Under the pieces are notes generated by a model, which saw only the letters and a list, made by a program, of their open reading frames with translations, did no database searches and was not told where the DNA came from. Below, piece by piece: positions 1-10,265 of a DNA stretch of 64,000 bases. The stretch covers positions 75,402,953-75,466,952 of the forward strand of contig OZ024827.1 of NCBI GenBank assembly GCA_964016985.1, given 5' to 3'. Every line of letters begins with the position of its first letter. The stretch's first letter is position 1. Made by a program: the position numbers and the translations under genes. The stretch is from Anodontia alba. Taxonomy: Eukaryota; Mollusca; Bivalvia; Lucinida; Lucinidae.

Positions 1-580
1 CCGATTTCAAAGTAATTTCACAGAAGTGTTCCTCTTGTGGCCCTTTACCACAATTACTACAATTTTGACCAAGGGCATATAACAAAAAAAAAAAAAAAAG
101 ACAGAAAAAGTGAAATAAAAATTTTGACCAAGAATAGGTAACTAAAAAAATGAAAAAACAAAAAAAAACAAAGAAAGAGTTGTGTTTCTTATTCATAACA
201 AGATCTATGAAATTTCATGACTATTTCCATATTGTTTGGAAGTTATAGCCCACACACAAATTTTCAAAAAGGACAGATAACTCAAAAATAGAGGAAGTGA
301 GTTACGAATCTTATGCATGGCACATAGTCTTGATGTGATACATTCATCTATGAAATATGACTTCAGAATTTAGGGGTTATGGCCAGACATGAATTTTGAC
401 TTAAGGACAGATAACTCAGAAATGGAAAAAAAAAGTGAGAAGTGTCATATTTGTTTGTGACACATTATTCTGATGAGATAAATCCATCTATGAAGTTTCA
501 TAATTATATGACTGGAGTTATTGCCTGGATATGAATTTAGACCATGGCAGAATGGGCACAGATGTACACAAGAACATGGG
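1..580. repeat. Diverged tandem repeat, unit about 135-140 bp
   Basis: GTTATAGCC-, GTTATGGCC- and GTTATTGCC-type motifs recur at about 242, 377 and 516, each with a GGACAGATAACTCA block and an ATCTATGAA block at matching offsets. This looks like the eroded tandem core of a TR element cut by the left window edge. A-rich runs interrupt it. No coding signal is visible. Confidence 0.5.
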
Positions 581-1035
581 TAAAAAAAACTTGGCGAGGG
601 ACAAATGGCAGTGCTTTTAGCTTCAGTTTTTCTGTTCAGTGGAGGACTTCTAGCAGGAAAAAACAAAGTATTATCATTATTCCTGGAGCATAAATGTGAA
701 ACTGAGACCAGACTGTCTAAGTGATCAGCAAACATAGTCTTCGGAGAAGATTTCACATAAGCTTTAATTAGCTTGTTATCTGATCCTCTATGTCATTTTT
801 GTATGTTTGTGTTGTACTCATTTTATTTAATAAACTATTGTTTAAACCAAACATAGTAATAAGAAAAACTAACCAGACACCCTGCTAATGGAAATAGACT
901 GTTCCAAGTAGTGGAAGAAGAGTCTACTCGGCATTAATGGGTTAAATTTTTCTAAATTTGTTACATTTCTGCATTATCCTCTGATTCTTTAAAAGCAGAC
1001 AGTAAAGACCTGGACCAGACGCCATATGTGTCACC
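581..1035. other. No gene seen; FB3-type right-end fragment
   Basis: Mostly anonymous AT-rich sequence. Positions 861-945 match the right part of the FB3 variants at 15738 and 42701 (CAGACACCCTGC, then AAATAGACTG, then a GGGTTAA end). No open frame here looks conserved. Confidence 0.4.
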
Positions 1036-1553
1036 ATCACGAAAACATGCCTATATAAGTTTGACCCCCTTTAACCCCACTTTTATATACAGTAGAATCT
1101 CGATAATTCAAACTTCAGTACATGTAATTCAAAATTCTCAATAATTCAAAATCATTTTGAAGTCCCCACTGAAATATATGTATGTATTTTAACCCTCAAT
1201 TATTCAAAGTCTCAGTAATTCAAACAAAACTGTTTGGTCCCTTGGACTTTGAATTATTGAGGTTTCGCTGTAGTAAAATTGGGGTTTACAGGGGTATGCA
1301 CTATTTTTCTTATTTCTGCTCAAAAACATAGATTGTGAGTACTCATTAGAACTGCCTTACTGAGGCAGTTCTAATGAGTAAAATATAGATTGTGAGTACT
1401 AGTTAGAACCGCCTCAGCGAGGCGGTTCTAACAAGTACCCACAATCTATGTTTTATGCAGAAATATGAAAAAATATTGGAATATTTTATCTGAAAATTTT
1501 CATTTTGTGGTTTTAAAATTTTCAGTATATTTGAATGGGCATAGTTTCGTAAT
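1036..1553. mobile_element. FB8 MITE, with a nested pogo-like MITE and a doubled core
   Basis: The left end ATCACGAAAACATGCCTAT and right end (ATGGGCATAGTTTCGTAAT) are inverted copies. The left arm is interrupted by a TA-flanked insert (1090-1270). The central hairpin is present twice (about 1325-1380 and 1384-1455), each with its own symmetrical apex. Other FB8 copies in the window have one core hairpin. Confidence 0.75.
1090..1270. mobile_element. Pogo/Tigger-like MITE nested in FB8
   Basis: The termini CAGTAGAATCTCGATAATTC and the reverse complement of GAATTATTGAGGTTTCGCTG form inverted repeats, flanked by TA on both sides. Empty sites in other FB8 copies (for example 13979, TTTATATAGTAAAAC) show the exact insertion point and a TA duplication. 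CAGT termini plus a TA duplication are typical of pogo-type Tc1/mariner elements. There is no coding capacity. Confidence 0.8.
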
Positions 1554-1683
1554 GTGCAGGTGGATCTGGGATGCTGTTTGCATACGCTGGAAGATACTTT
1601 TTTGCTTGCCATGGACTATATCATCATGCCAGAATGAGATTTCAAAGCAATAATAGAAAAAATATACAAACATGTTCCTGTCA

Positions 1684-1910
1684 TTAACCTTAACACTGCA
1701 TACTGGGTAAAATTTTCATCAGTTGACATTTTGAAATATTTTTCTTATTTTTTGTAGTAAATAGGATCTGACACTGCATGCAAATTGTCTCCCTAGGAGA
1801 CAATTTGCATCAAGTGTCAGATCCTATTTTTCTAGGAAAACTAAGAAAAATACTTCAAAATGTTAGCTGCTGAATTTGCCTTGCCCATAGCATTGTAAGT
1901 GTTAATTGCA
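1684..1910. mobile_element. FB5 foldback MITE
   Basis: It opens TTAACACTGCATACTGGG and ends near a GTGTTAAT. The centre is a near-perfect hairpin with arms reading GATCTGACACTGCATGCAAA and its complement, apex CTCCCTAGGAG. A-rich and T-rich AATAAGAAAAATA blocks flank the hairpin, as in the other copies. Confidence 0.7.
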
Positions 1911-1975
1911 CAAATGATGAGATTAACAGATGACCAAAAAAAAGAAAAAAAAAAAAATTGTTATATAAGTAATCG

Positions 1976-2172
1976 TACATCTGGACAAGGTCTTTTTTCA
2001 ACCAAAACTTGTTGACATTTTTCATATTTCTCCACAAAGACATATGTTGTGGGTACTCATTAGAAGCGCCTCATCAAGGTACTTCTGATGAGTACCCACA
2101 GCGTATGTTTTTACAAAGAAATAATAGAAATATTTCTTGATGTCCCGCTTATCTGGAGCAATGTAAGTGATA
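1976..2172. mobile_element. FB7 foldback MITE
   Basis: The outer blocks CATCTGGACAAGG and CTTATCTGGAGCAATG are degraded inverted ends. The core is ACATATGTTGTGGGTACTC against its inverted copy around 2085-2110, with an AGAAGCGCCTC apex region. Confidence 0.65.
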
Positions 2173-2175
2173 TAC

Positions 2176-2514
2176 CGTATTCGACCTAATTACCGCACTG
2201 TGCGCTTAGGTTTTTCAAAAAAACAAAAAAAAACAAGGAAAAGCTTTGGTAAAATGTGTACCTACCTATACTAACGTTACACTTTAAAAAAATCAACGAA
2301 CGACTTTATGTGTTTTTTATCTTTGTGATTTTCTTTATAAAGGCATATGTTGTTGGTACCCATTTGAATACTTGTCGATGCAATTCAAATGAGTACCCAC
2401 AACATATGCCTTTATAAAAAAGTAGACATAAAGTACACTGGCTGTAATCTGAAGATTATGGAATTGCTTGACTGTGCGCTTTTAGGAGTATGTGCGGTAA
2501 TTAGGTAGAATACG
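2176..2514. mobile_element. MITE with about 25-bp inverted ends, carrying an FB7 core
   Basis: CGTATTCGACCTAATTACCG at the left is matched by the reverse complement of GTGCGGTAATTAGGTAGAAT at the right. Inside, 2338-2417 is an FB7-type hairpin (GGCATATGTTGTTGGTACC and complement), probably a nested insertion. The rest is A-rich filler. Confidence 0.6.
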
Positions 2515-2811
2515 TTTTTTTTTTTGTTTTTTTTTGGTTGTTTTTTTTGTCTTGTTTTCTTAAGGAAAGGGTTTGACATTTTTTTTTTTGCAAATGGTGT
2601 GCTTTGGAAACTGTTTGTATAAAATGTCAGACCATCACATATAGATGGCACACATTTTAATTAATATATATCATCTGCTAATAAAACTCATCAGGTTAAA
2701 GGTTTTTGAATAGGCTGGAAGAAATTGGTTTCCTTTGCAGTCTGGAAATTTGTGAAATACCAGGTTTTATGTCTTGCAACAATGCTTTATGTCTTTTCCA
2801 GTGAGGAGTTT
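2515..2811. other. T-rich low-complexity stretch, no gene seen
   Basis: Runs of T and A with short anonymous sequence. An open frame across it on the minus strand is lysine-rich because of the homopolymers and is not a credible gene. Confidence 0.4.
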
Positions 2812-3192
2812 CAGTGCACTTTAGTGCTTAGCGTGCTGGGTAAAAATTTCAGCAGACGAAATTTTGAAATATTTGTCTTATTTTTCTCAGAAAACAAGTT
2901 TTGACTTTTTCTTGGAAATTTTTTTCCAATGGAGACAATTTGCATGAATGTAAAATCCTGTTTTCCGGGAAAAAATCATCAATTTGTCATCTGAATTAAT
3001 TAATGTTTAGCATGCAAGGTAAAAAATTCAGCAGATGACATTTTTGAAGCATTTTCTCAGAAAATAGTGTTGGCATTTATTCAATGCAAACCAAATCACA
3101 AGCCACTTTGTATGTAATGTCAAACTTTATTTTCTTGGGGGGAAAAAAATGTTTAAATTTGTCATCTGCTGAATTTGCAAAGAGAGTCTCTC
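2812..3192. mobile_element. Two degraded FB5 copies
   Basis: Copy one (2820-2990) starts at TAGCGTGCTGGGTAAAAATT and copy two (3003-3190) at TTTAGCATGCAAGGTAAAA. Both carry the CAGCAGAYGA motif and the TTTTCTCAGAAAA arm boundary. The hairpins are partly deleted. Confidence 0.55.
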
Positions 3193-3194
3193 TG

Positions 3195-3390
3195 TGCGGC
3201 ATAGCTTCAAATAGAGGAGTATGGAGATAAATGTTTTTCGTCTTTCTCCACAAAGACATGTTGTGTGTCCTCAATAGATGCTTTTCGCAGAGGTGCTTTT
3301 CGTGGAGAAATAAGAAAAATATCAAATGTTGTTTGTTTGTTTTTTTGTCAGAAAAAGTGCCTTATCTGGGGTTGGCTACACTGTGCTGTA
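3195..3390. mobile_element. FB7 foldback MITE, degraded
   Basis: Contains CATAGCTTCAAATAGAGGAG, the TTTCTCCACAAAGACATGTT block and a closing GTGCCTTATCTGGGGTTGG. The central GTACTC hairpin is eroded. Confidence 0.5.
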
Positions 3391-3472
3391 TATGTATATA
3401 GGATATAAAGTGCACATACCAAAATAGATGATTTGTGGTAGTTCAAAATAGCATTTTACCCTTTAACCTGCT

Positions 3473-3690
3473 GAATTTAACACTTTGCATGCTGGGTAAA
3501 ATATTCAGCAGACAACATTTTGAAATATTTTTCTTATTTTTCCTAGAAAATTGGTTTTGACACTTCATGCAAATTGTCTCCTAAGGAGACAATTTGCATG
3601 AAGTATCAGTCCAATTTTCTTGGAAAAATAAGAAAAATATCATCAGTTTGTCGTCTGCAGAATCTGCCCATAGCTTAGGAAGTGTTCAAA
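3473..3690. mobile_element. FB5 foldback MITE with a near-perfect hairpin
   Basis: Opens AATTTAACACTTTGCATGCT. The core is a zero-loop palindrome (TGACACTTCATGCAAATTG, apex CTCCTAAGGAG). It closes with GTCGTCTGCAGAATCTGCCC. A related but eroded FB5/FB6-type block follows to about 3860. Confidence 0.7.
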
Positions 3691-3904
3691 AGCAGGAGAT
3701 GATGTTTAAAAGTATTTTTCTTATGTTTCAAATAAAAGAAAATGAGGTGCAACAAATTCATATTGGTTTTTGTTTTCAAAGACAGTTTCAGTTTGAATGA
3801 AATGTCAAGCCATATTTTCAGTGAAAAGTAAGAAAAATAGAAATTTTGCTGTCTGATCATTTTGCCTACAGTGCTACAATATTTCCATGAAATATTAGAA
3901 CAAA

Positions 3905-4115
3905 TTATGTAAATTGCATAGCTCCAGATAAGAGGGTGTATATGGAAAACGTTTTTTTCCAATTTCTCCACAAAAACATGTTGTGAGTACTCATTAGAAG
4001 TGCATTGCCAAGAGGTGACGAGTTCTGACTAGTAACCATAATATTTTTTTCATAGAGAAATGAGAAAGATATAAACCATTTTTCTTAAAAAGAAATACCT
4101 TATCTGGTATGAATT
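3905..4115. mobile_element. FB7 foldback MITE
   Basis: Contains CATAGCTCCAGATAAGAGG, TTTCTCCACAAAAACATGTT and a closing ACCTTATCTGG. The central arm differs (GTGCATTGCCAAGAGG), so this copy is no longer a perfect palindrome. Confidence 0.6.
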
Positions 4116-4228
4116 TGTCATCCCTTCTCTTGCCATTATCATTGTTATCCATGTCCAAATAAGGAGAATAGAATTGTGTTTGTTTACCCATGAAGCGCCA
4201 TTTACAACTGCAGCAGCCATTTTGATTT

Positions 4229-5880
4229 TTAGCTCACCTGAGCCTTTAGGCTCATAAGTGAGCTTATAGTATATGCAGTTGTCCGTCCATCGTCGTCCAC
4301 ACTATTCAAACCTCTTCTCCTCAGAAACCACTGGGCCAATCATAGCCAAGTTTCATATGGAGCTTCCCATGGGCTGGGGAAATGAAAGTTTGTTTGCCAC
4401 ATCTGTGTCACATGATAATATGGCCATCACGTCCATATATGGTAAAAACACTTTAAAACTCTTCTTCTCAGGAACTGAATGGCCAGTGGCCTTGGGAGTT
4501 TAGTATGCAGCACTTGGGACATGGGCCCAATAAAATCTGAAGAAATGATAACTTAGGTTGACATTGACCTTTTTTACATAAAGGTCAATTTTTTTACATG
4601 GACTCCTAGGCAAAAACTTTAAAAATCTTCTTGTCTGAAACTAGAAGGTCCAGGCCTTTGGTATTTGGTATGTTGCATTATTTTATGGACCTCTACCAAG
4701 ATTGTTCAAATCATAGCCCTTGGATCAAAGATGGCCTAGCCCAAAGGGTCACTTGTTTTACATAGACTCATATAGAGAAAAACTTTAAAAGTCTTGACTG
4801 CAACAAGAAGGCCCAGGCCTTTGGTATTTGGTATGTAACCTTATCCAATGGGCATCTACCAAGATCATTCAAATTATAGTCCTAAGGTCAAAAGCGGCAC
4901 TGTCCCGGGGTTCACTTGTTTTACATAGACTGTATATAATAGGGAAAAAAAATCTGTTGGTGTGAAACTAGAAGTTCCAGGCCTTTGATATTTAGCATGT
5001 AGTTTCATCTAGTAGGTCTTTACCAAAATTGTTCAAATTACAGCCCTGGGGTCAAAATGGCCTCCCTCCGGGGTCACTTGTTTTACATAGACACATTAAT
5101 CCATCAAGTTTCTCACCGCTGTGGTTGGAGCCTTGCTCGGGTCAGATGTGGGAAAGCCAAGTTCTGCTTACGGATGGTCAGGTGGTTTTTCCACGGGTTT
5201 TCCGGTTTTCGCCCACCTTTGATGAACGATCGGCTCAATATAAGTGAAATATTCTTGAAAGGGCCGTAAAACCCAAATAAAAAAAAATAAAAATAAAAAA
5301 TTACATAGACACATACAGGGAAAAACTTTGAAAAAATCTTCTTGTCTGAAACTAGAAGATACTTGTTATGTAGCTTCATCTAATAGACCTTTACCAATAA
5401 TATTCAAATAATAGCCCTGGGTTCAAATATGGCCCCATCCAAGGGTTCACTTGTTTTACATAGCTTCTTTTGAGGAAAAACTTTAAAAATCTTCTTGTCT
5501 GAAAACTAGAATGCACAGACCTTTGATATTTAGTATGCAGCTTCAGCTAGAGGGCCTTCAACAAGATTGTTTAAATCATTGCCTTATGGTCAAAATGGCA
5601 CTGTCCTGGAGTTCACTTGTCTTACAGAGACCCATCTGGGGAAAAAATTTAAAAATCTTCTAGTGTGAAACTAGAAGGCCTAGGCCTTTGACATTTGGTA
5701 CTTAGTTTTATCCAGTGGACCTTTACCAAGATTGTTCAGATTACATCCCAGGGGTACAAAATGGCCCTGCCCCCTTGTTTTACATAGACTCATGTGGGGA
5801 AATACAATCTTCTTGTGTGAAACTAGAAGGCACAAGCCTTTGATATTTGGCAGGTCACTTTATCAAAGCCATATTTTATG
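4229..5880. mobile_element. TR element: terminal hairpin plus about 160-bp tandem repeats
   Basis: It starts with a hairpin, AGCTCACCTGAGCC...GTGAGCT (4231-4263), then CCGTCCATCGTCGTCC, then repeats anchored by ACTTGTTTTACATAGAC at 4751, 4913, 5076, 5449, 5614 and about 5774. Spacing is 155-165 bp once the SINE at 5097 is removed. A hairpin end plus a tandem core is the layout of pearl/HINE-type elements; assignment to them is inference. No transposase or helicase is encoded. Confidence 0.6.
5083..5314 (+). mobile_element. SINE-like retroposon with a 14-bp target duplication
   Basis: TTACATAGACACAT stands at 5083-5096 and again at 5301-5314. Between them is a 204-bp body ending in an A-rich AAATAAAA tail. 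The duplication lies in a tandem repeat whose other units lack the body, so the insertion is clear. No convincing A or B box was found in the 5' part; it may be 5'-truncated. Confidence 0.8.
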
Positions 5881-6098
5881 TGAAGTTTCTGTTTCGCCGC
5901 ATTAATTAAGGCTAAATTCTATAAAAATGAAAACAAAACAACAACAACAAGGCTGAAAATGCTGAAAAATGAAAGAAAAAAAAAAAAAAACAACAGAAAA
6001 AAAAACAACCCCAAAACATGTAAATGTCTCTACTGCAAATTTTCTTGGCATTTTCAGGGTTAATTTTTTTACACAAACAGGCAATTCCAGTGCTCTTA
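5881..6098. other. A-rich low complexity, no gene seen
   Basis: AACAACAACAA and poly-A tracts followed by anonymous sequence. The minus-strand frames here are phenylalanine-rich artefacts of the poly-A tract. Confidence 0.4.
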
Positions 6099-6418
6099 AC
6101 CCTTGTCATGCTGAATAAATTAACCCTTGTCATGCTGAATAAATTAACCCTTAGTCATGCTGAATAAATTAAGATGCCATGCCCACTTCTAATTGTCAGC
6201 CTTTCAGATAACCCAGATTGTTCATATGTATTCACATACTGATTGACAAACAGTGCAGATCCAGATCAGTTGCTTCTTCAGAAGCCAACTGATCTGGATC
6301 TGCACTGTTTGTCATTAAGTATGTGAATTTGTATCAACAATCTGGATCAAGTAATCTGATTGGCTGAAAATTAGAGGTGGGCTTGGCATCATAATTTATT
6401 CTGCAGGACAAGTGTTAA
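6098..6418. mobile_element. FB1 piggyBac-like MITE with a triplicated left end
   Basis: TTAACCCTTGTCATGCTGAA occurs at about 6097 and 6119 and, slightly altered, at 6144. The core is a long hairpin (CAGATCCAGATCAGTTGGC, apex TTCTTCAGAAG). The right end reads TCTGCAGGACAAGTGTTAA. TTAA flanks and CCC-starting ends are piggyBac hallmarks. Confidence 0.7.
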
Positions 6419-6790
6419 GTAGGAGTATTTGTGGATAATTCTGGAATAATTTTCTCTATTTCACCATGAAAACATAATGTCCAGGATACTCATTAGAAGT
6501 GCCTTAGTGAAGATGCATTTAATGAGTATCAACAATGTATGTTTTGATGGGGATATAATAAAAAAATTCTTAAGCATGGGGGCAGTGGAGGTAGGAAAAA
6601 GGTTGGCGGTCCTTACTTCAGATCACAAGGTCACTGGTTCAAATTCCGCTAGAGGTGGTGTTCAACTTGTGAATATATGGGACTTCATTGCACCGAGCCT
6701 GTCGCACCCTTCATTGTTTCGATATTAAGTAATGTTGAAAAAAGTAAAACACCAACTCACCATCATCATCTTAAAAAATATTCCAGAATT
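6419..6790 (+). mobile_element. FB7 variant split by a SINE3 insertion
   Basis: 6425-6572 holds the FB7 variant (GGAGTATTTGTGGATAATTC and an imperfect GTACTC hairpin); its closing TTCCAGAATTGCAC is at 6781. Between them is a SINE3: box-B-like GGTTCAAATTCC at 6647, then GTTGAAAAAAGTAAAACACC and a CATCATCATC tail. Short TCTTAA-type repeats flank it. Confidence 0.6.
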
Positions 6791-7558
6791 GCACGGCCCA
6801 TCAATGTTGGGTGATAAGGCCAGTTTTGGTTAGTGCTCTATAATCAAGCCAACTTTGTATCAGTTTGGAAGAAACATCTAGTTATAGGTCAATTCTTTCC
6901 GTCTCATTTTTGATTGGTCGAAATTGTTCATTGGTGTTTCATTAAAGTGGTTGGCTTTTTCATAAAGTAAAGCAATGGAGATCACGGTTAGTAGCTGGAT
7001 GGGTGACTGCGGTGCTTGACTTCGTGAAAAACCTGACAAACGCATAGGCACTTGACGGAAGGAATATTTGTGGGTTTTTTTGTTTGTTTTTTTACAGATT
7101 ATGAGATCTGGAAATATCCTCTAGCTCACTGTCAAGTTTGAATTTGACCAGTTGCGAAATATGTAAAACATCATATCCTTTAGTGTTTTATTGTCTATGG
7201 AAGTGACATTTTGCAAATAACTTATTTTGGAACTGATCAACTTGAACTTTGATGGAAAAATAATGGTAGGCTAACATTTTATAATATGTAAAAAATGGGA
7301 CAAACACTTCAGAAAGACTATATGGGTCGTGCATACCTGCAAAAGCTGGTTATCACCATATATTGATATTGTGTAAAATACTCTGCTTATCAGCACCTGT
7401 AGAATACAAATTGTTCTGGAATAAAGTTATTTGCCAGAGTGATGGAAGATTTGAAATAATACAGGTCCTCAATAAATTCAACAAAAAATAATCCATCTTT
7501 TTCTTGCTTTACAAAAATTGTTTCAAGATCTCATGCACTATAAATGTATAACTTGAAG
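6791..7558. other. No recognisable feature
   Basis: Read on both strands: anonymous AT-rich sequence without long frames, long hairpins or a recognised repeat. It may be old repeat remnants or unique intergenic or intronic sequence. Confidence 0.3.
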
Positions 7559-7762
7559 CAGTTCTTGATGGTTAGCATGTTGGATAAAAAATCCGCAGAC
7601 GACATTTTGAAATATGTTTCTTATTTTTGTAGAAAATAGGCTTTGACCTTTCATGCAAATTGTCTCCAAATTTGCATCAAAGGTCAAAGACTATTTTCTG
7701 GGGAAAAATAAGAAAACTATCATCAGTTTGGCATCTGCTGAATTTGGTTATGCAATCCTGTA
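7559..7762. mobile_element. FB5 foldback MITE
   Basis: TTAGCATGTTGGATAAAAAA opens it. The hairpin arms are CTTTGACCTTTCATGCAAA and its inverse. It closes with TGGCATCTGCTGAATTTGG. Confidence 0.65.
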
Positions 7763-7795
7763 ACATTTTTGTGGTGAAATATAATAGAATAATTA

Positions 7796-8003
7796 TCCCT
7801 AGTCCTGCTGAACCCGGATATACCCTGTCTTTGCAAACAGTGTAGATCCAGATCAGTTGGCTTCTGCAGAAGCCAACTGATCTGGATCTGCACTGTTTGT
7901 GATTAAGTATGTGAATTTGTATCAACAAGCTGGATCAAGTAATCTGATTGGCTGAAAATTAGAAGTGGGCATGGTATCTTAATTTATTCAGCAGGACAAG
8001 AGA
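7796..8003. mobile_element. FB1 MITE, reverse orientation
   Basis: CCTAGTCCTGCTGAACCCGG at the left and TTCAGCAGGACAAGAG at the right are inverted. The core hairpin is GTGTAGATCCAGATCAGTTG with apex CTTCTGCAGAAG. Confidence 0.75.
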
Positions 8004-8044
8004 TAAGATAAATAGAATAAAAGTCTGTCTGCTCTGCTTTTTCT

Positions 8045-8402
8045 GGTAGCTTGATCGGCTGATTCAAGAAGGGCAGTTGTCAGGTTCTGGCAAAAGAATG
8101 TGCACAAGTACTGGTTAACTGCTAAAGATGATGATATACAAATAAAGGGGGTGGTTGGGTGAGGCAAAGGTGTTGTGTATTTTACGTCACCGGGGTGTCC
8201 AACTGATATTGGCTTACGGTAATGGTAGAGAGGGAATGTTTATATTTCTTCTGCTCCTTCACTTTCATTCATTTTCCTTTCTCCCCTGTCCCTCTCTTTT
8301 ATCTGCTCTACTGTCTCTTCTATCTTTCTTCTCCCTTTCTCTGGGAGATGACACAAAATGACCCACAAGAGTTGACGTGTTGTTAAACCCCAACTCAATC
8401 AA
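8045..8402 (+). mobile_element. SINE1 3' fragment followed by a SINE2 copy
   Basis: 8047-8118 matches the SINE1 middle (CTGATTCAAGAAGGGCAGTT). 8160-8402 is SINE2: CCAACTGATATTGGCTTACG, a long pyrimidine tract, then CACAAAATGACCCACAAG and GTTGACGTGTTGTTAAAC. The same unit recurs at 46890-47139 with a target duplication, which supports retroposition. Confidence 0.65.
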
Positions 8403-8416
8403 AAGCAAAAGATACA

Positions 8417-8579
8417 CAGTCTAACCTGTTCTAAAGGCCACCTGTATCAAGCATTCACCTGCCTTTAAAGGCCACTAGTTCAGATCCCATTAAAGGCAAA
8501 GAATTGGAAATCAAGCACCTGTCTTAAGCAACCAGTTTTTGGCTTTCCCATAGGTGCTTGATTAACACAGGTTTGACTG
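8417..8579. mobile_element. Pogo/Tigger-like MITE
   Basis: CAGTCTAACCTGTTCTAAAG at the left pairs with the inverse of GTTTGACTGTA at the right. The inner block AGGTGCTTGATTAACACAG mirrors GTATCAAGCA. CAGT termini next to TA point to pogo type. No ORF. Confidence 0.6.
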
Positions 8580-8624
8580 TACATAATTATAAAATGGGTT
8601 TAAACTAAGAGGACTAAGCTTGCC

Positions 8625-8840
8625 CAGGGAAAGTTTGGCTATGGTAAATGTCCTAAAATTTTGAACACCAAATGGTCTGACAAAATGGCATATGCAAACA
8701 GTGCAGACCCAGATCAGACAGATCCTTCATGGTCTACACTGTTTGCCATTCCACTGAGTATTTTAAGAAAGAACTACATATTTAGGCCAAAAAGTAAAAA
8801 TAAAGTGTTCGAAATTTTAGGACACTTACGGTAGGTAAAC
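8625..8840. mobile_element. FB2-type foldback MITE
   Basis: GGTAAATGTCCTAAAATTTT and its inverse (AAATTTTAGGACACTTACGG) are the ends. The core CAAACAGTGCAGACCCAGAT and CTACACTGTTTGCC form the shared hairpin, with a shortened apex. Confidence 0.65.
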
Positions 8841-8944
8841 TGACAGGCTTGACCTCGACCTTGATAGTGTTGACTTGGCCAGAATTCCTACCCAACCTAA
8901 ACCAACCCAGCCTTGTAACTTCAACTAATTTGAAGTTTGTTTGT

Positions 8945-9263
8945 TATGCCCCCGCCTATTCGAAGAATAGCGGAAGGGCATTAAGTGTTACCCCTGTCCG
9001 TCCCATACATACGTCTGTCCCAATTCGTGTCCGGGCCAGATGCATGCATGACATTGAGACGATGTGTCATGAAAAAGGAAGACAACTCTTGCTTGTTTGT
9101 TTTTTTGTTGTTTTTTTTGTTGTTTTTTTTTTTTCATGGTAATAAGAGTATCTGGACATACTATTTCAATCACAAGTATAATGTGAGAAATCATTAGAAC
9201 AGACTCCCATAACATGAGTACATGGAAAATACCAGTAGTGTTTGGCAAAAAAAAAAAAAAAAA

Positions 9264-9295
<32 letters not shown>

Positions 9296-9350
9296 CAAAA
9301 AATTGTGTATTGAAATGAAGATTTGAAAGCAATCAATAGTGTTTATTGAC
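8945..9350. repeat. TR-element hairpin end plus homopolymer tracts
   Basis: 8946-8980 is a hairpin end (TGCCCCCGCC...GGAAGGGCAT), followed by CCCTGTCCGTCCCATACATA, as in the TR-element starts at 12372 and 19857. From about 9090 to 9295 the sequence is T and A homopolymers. No repeat core survives. Confidence 0.45.
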
Positions 9351-9570
9351 TTAGCCATTAAAGTGCCATGCAAAATTGTAGCAGATAACAGGTTGTTTTT
9401 TTTTTATTATTTTTCAGAGAAAATAAGGCTTGACATTTCATGTGAATTTTCTGCTCTGCAGATGGTTCACATGAAATGTCAAACCTAATTTTTTTTCTGA
9501 AAAATAATTAAAAAAAAAGTACATTTCAAAATGTTGTCTGCCGCAGCTGCAATTGATGCTTTAAGGGTTA
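9351..9570. mobile_element. FB6 piggyBac-like MITE
   Basis: Opens AGCCATTAAAGTGCCATGC and closes GATGCTTTAAGGGTTAA. The core hairpin is TTGACATTTCATGTGAATTT and its inverse, apex CTGCTCTGCAG. Confidence 0.7.
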
Positions 9571-9621
9571 ATCGCCAGATCTCCTGTAGTATGAGAAAAT
9601 AGACTGATTAAGGGATAAACT

Positions 9622-9838
9622 AATTAACCGTTACCATTCTGGGCACATTCAGCAGGTGAAAAATTGATAATATTTTGCATATTTTTCACAGAAAATTGAC
9701 ATTTCATGCAAATTGTCTCCAGAGGAAATCTGTCTCTGGAGACAATTTGCATGAAATGTCAAAGCCTATTTTCTGGAAAAAAATAAGAAAAATATTTCAG
9801 AAAGTTGTCTGCTGAAATTTTTACCAACAGCGCTAAAT
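9622..9838. mobile_element. FB5 foldback MITE
   Basis: Starts near TTAACCGTTACCATTCTGGG. The hairpin is TGACATTTCATGCAAATTGT with a short loop (CCAGAGGAAATCTGTCTCTGG). It closes AAATTTTTACCAACAGCGC. Confidence 0.7.
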
Positions 9839-9859
9839 GCTCTTACAGGTGCCATTTTC

Positions 9860-9975
9860 TGTCAATGTAGTTCCAGATAAGACACTTTTTTTTCCACCGG
9901 AAAGTTACCATTGTTTTTCTTATTTCTGCTCAAAAACATATGTTGTGGGTACACACTAGAAGCTCTGTCTAGTCT
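9860..9975. mobile_element. FB7 left half only
   Basis: GTTCCAGATAAGACAC through AACATATGTTGTGGGTACAC; the opposite arm is missing. Confidence 0.5.
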
Positions 9976-10076
9976 TTCAGATCTGTGCACCGTTGCTTGC
10001 TGACATTAACTACACAGAAAGTTAGTTAAAACACAACAAGGCCATTTATGTTTAGGGTTAGATTAGGGTTAGGTTA

Positions 10077-10265
10077 GGGCAAACAGTGCAGACCCAGATC
10101 AGATGCCATAGAATGCAGTATCTGATCAGGGTCTCCACTGTTTGCAAATAATTCAGCCATTTTGCTCTAGGAATATTTAAATCTCATAGCTGGATGTACC
10201 TAAAATTGAAATTGGACTCTTCCTGTGTATAGTGTAGGAGAGCCTATTCAGTCTACAATGGGTAA
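10077..10265. mobile_element. FB3 foldback MITE
   Basis: The core GCAAACAGTGCAGACCCAG and TCTCCACTGTTTGCAAATA pair. The right end reads GAGAGCCTATTCAGTCTAC then AATGGGTAA. The left end is replaced by a TTAGGGTTAGGTTAGGG-like stretch. Confidence 0.65.

Noticed and set aside
10020..10080. Telomere-like repeat (TTAGGGTTAGGTTAGGG)
   Set aside because: Only about three imperfect units, next to an FB3 end; more likely a degenerate MITE end than an interstitial telomere.
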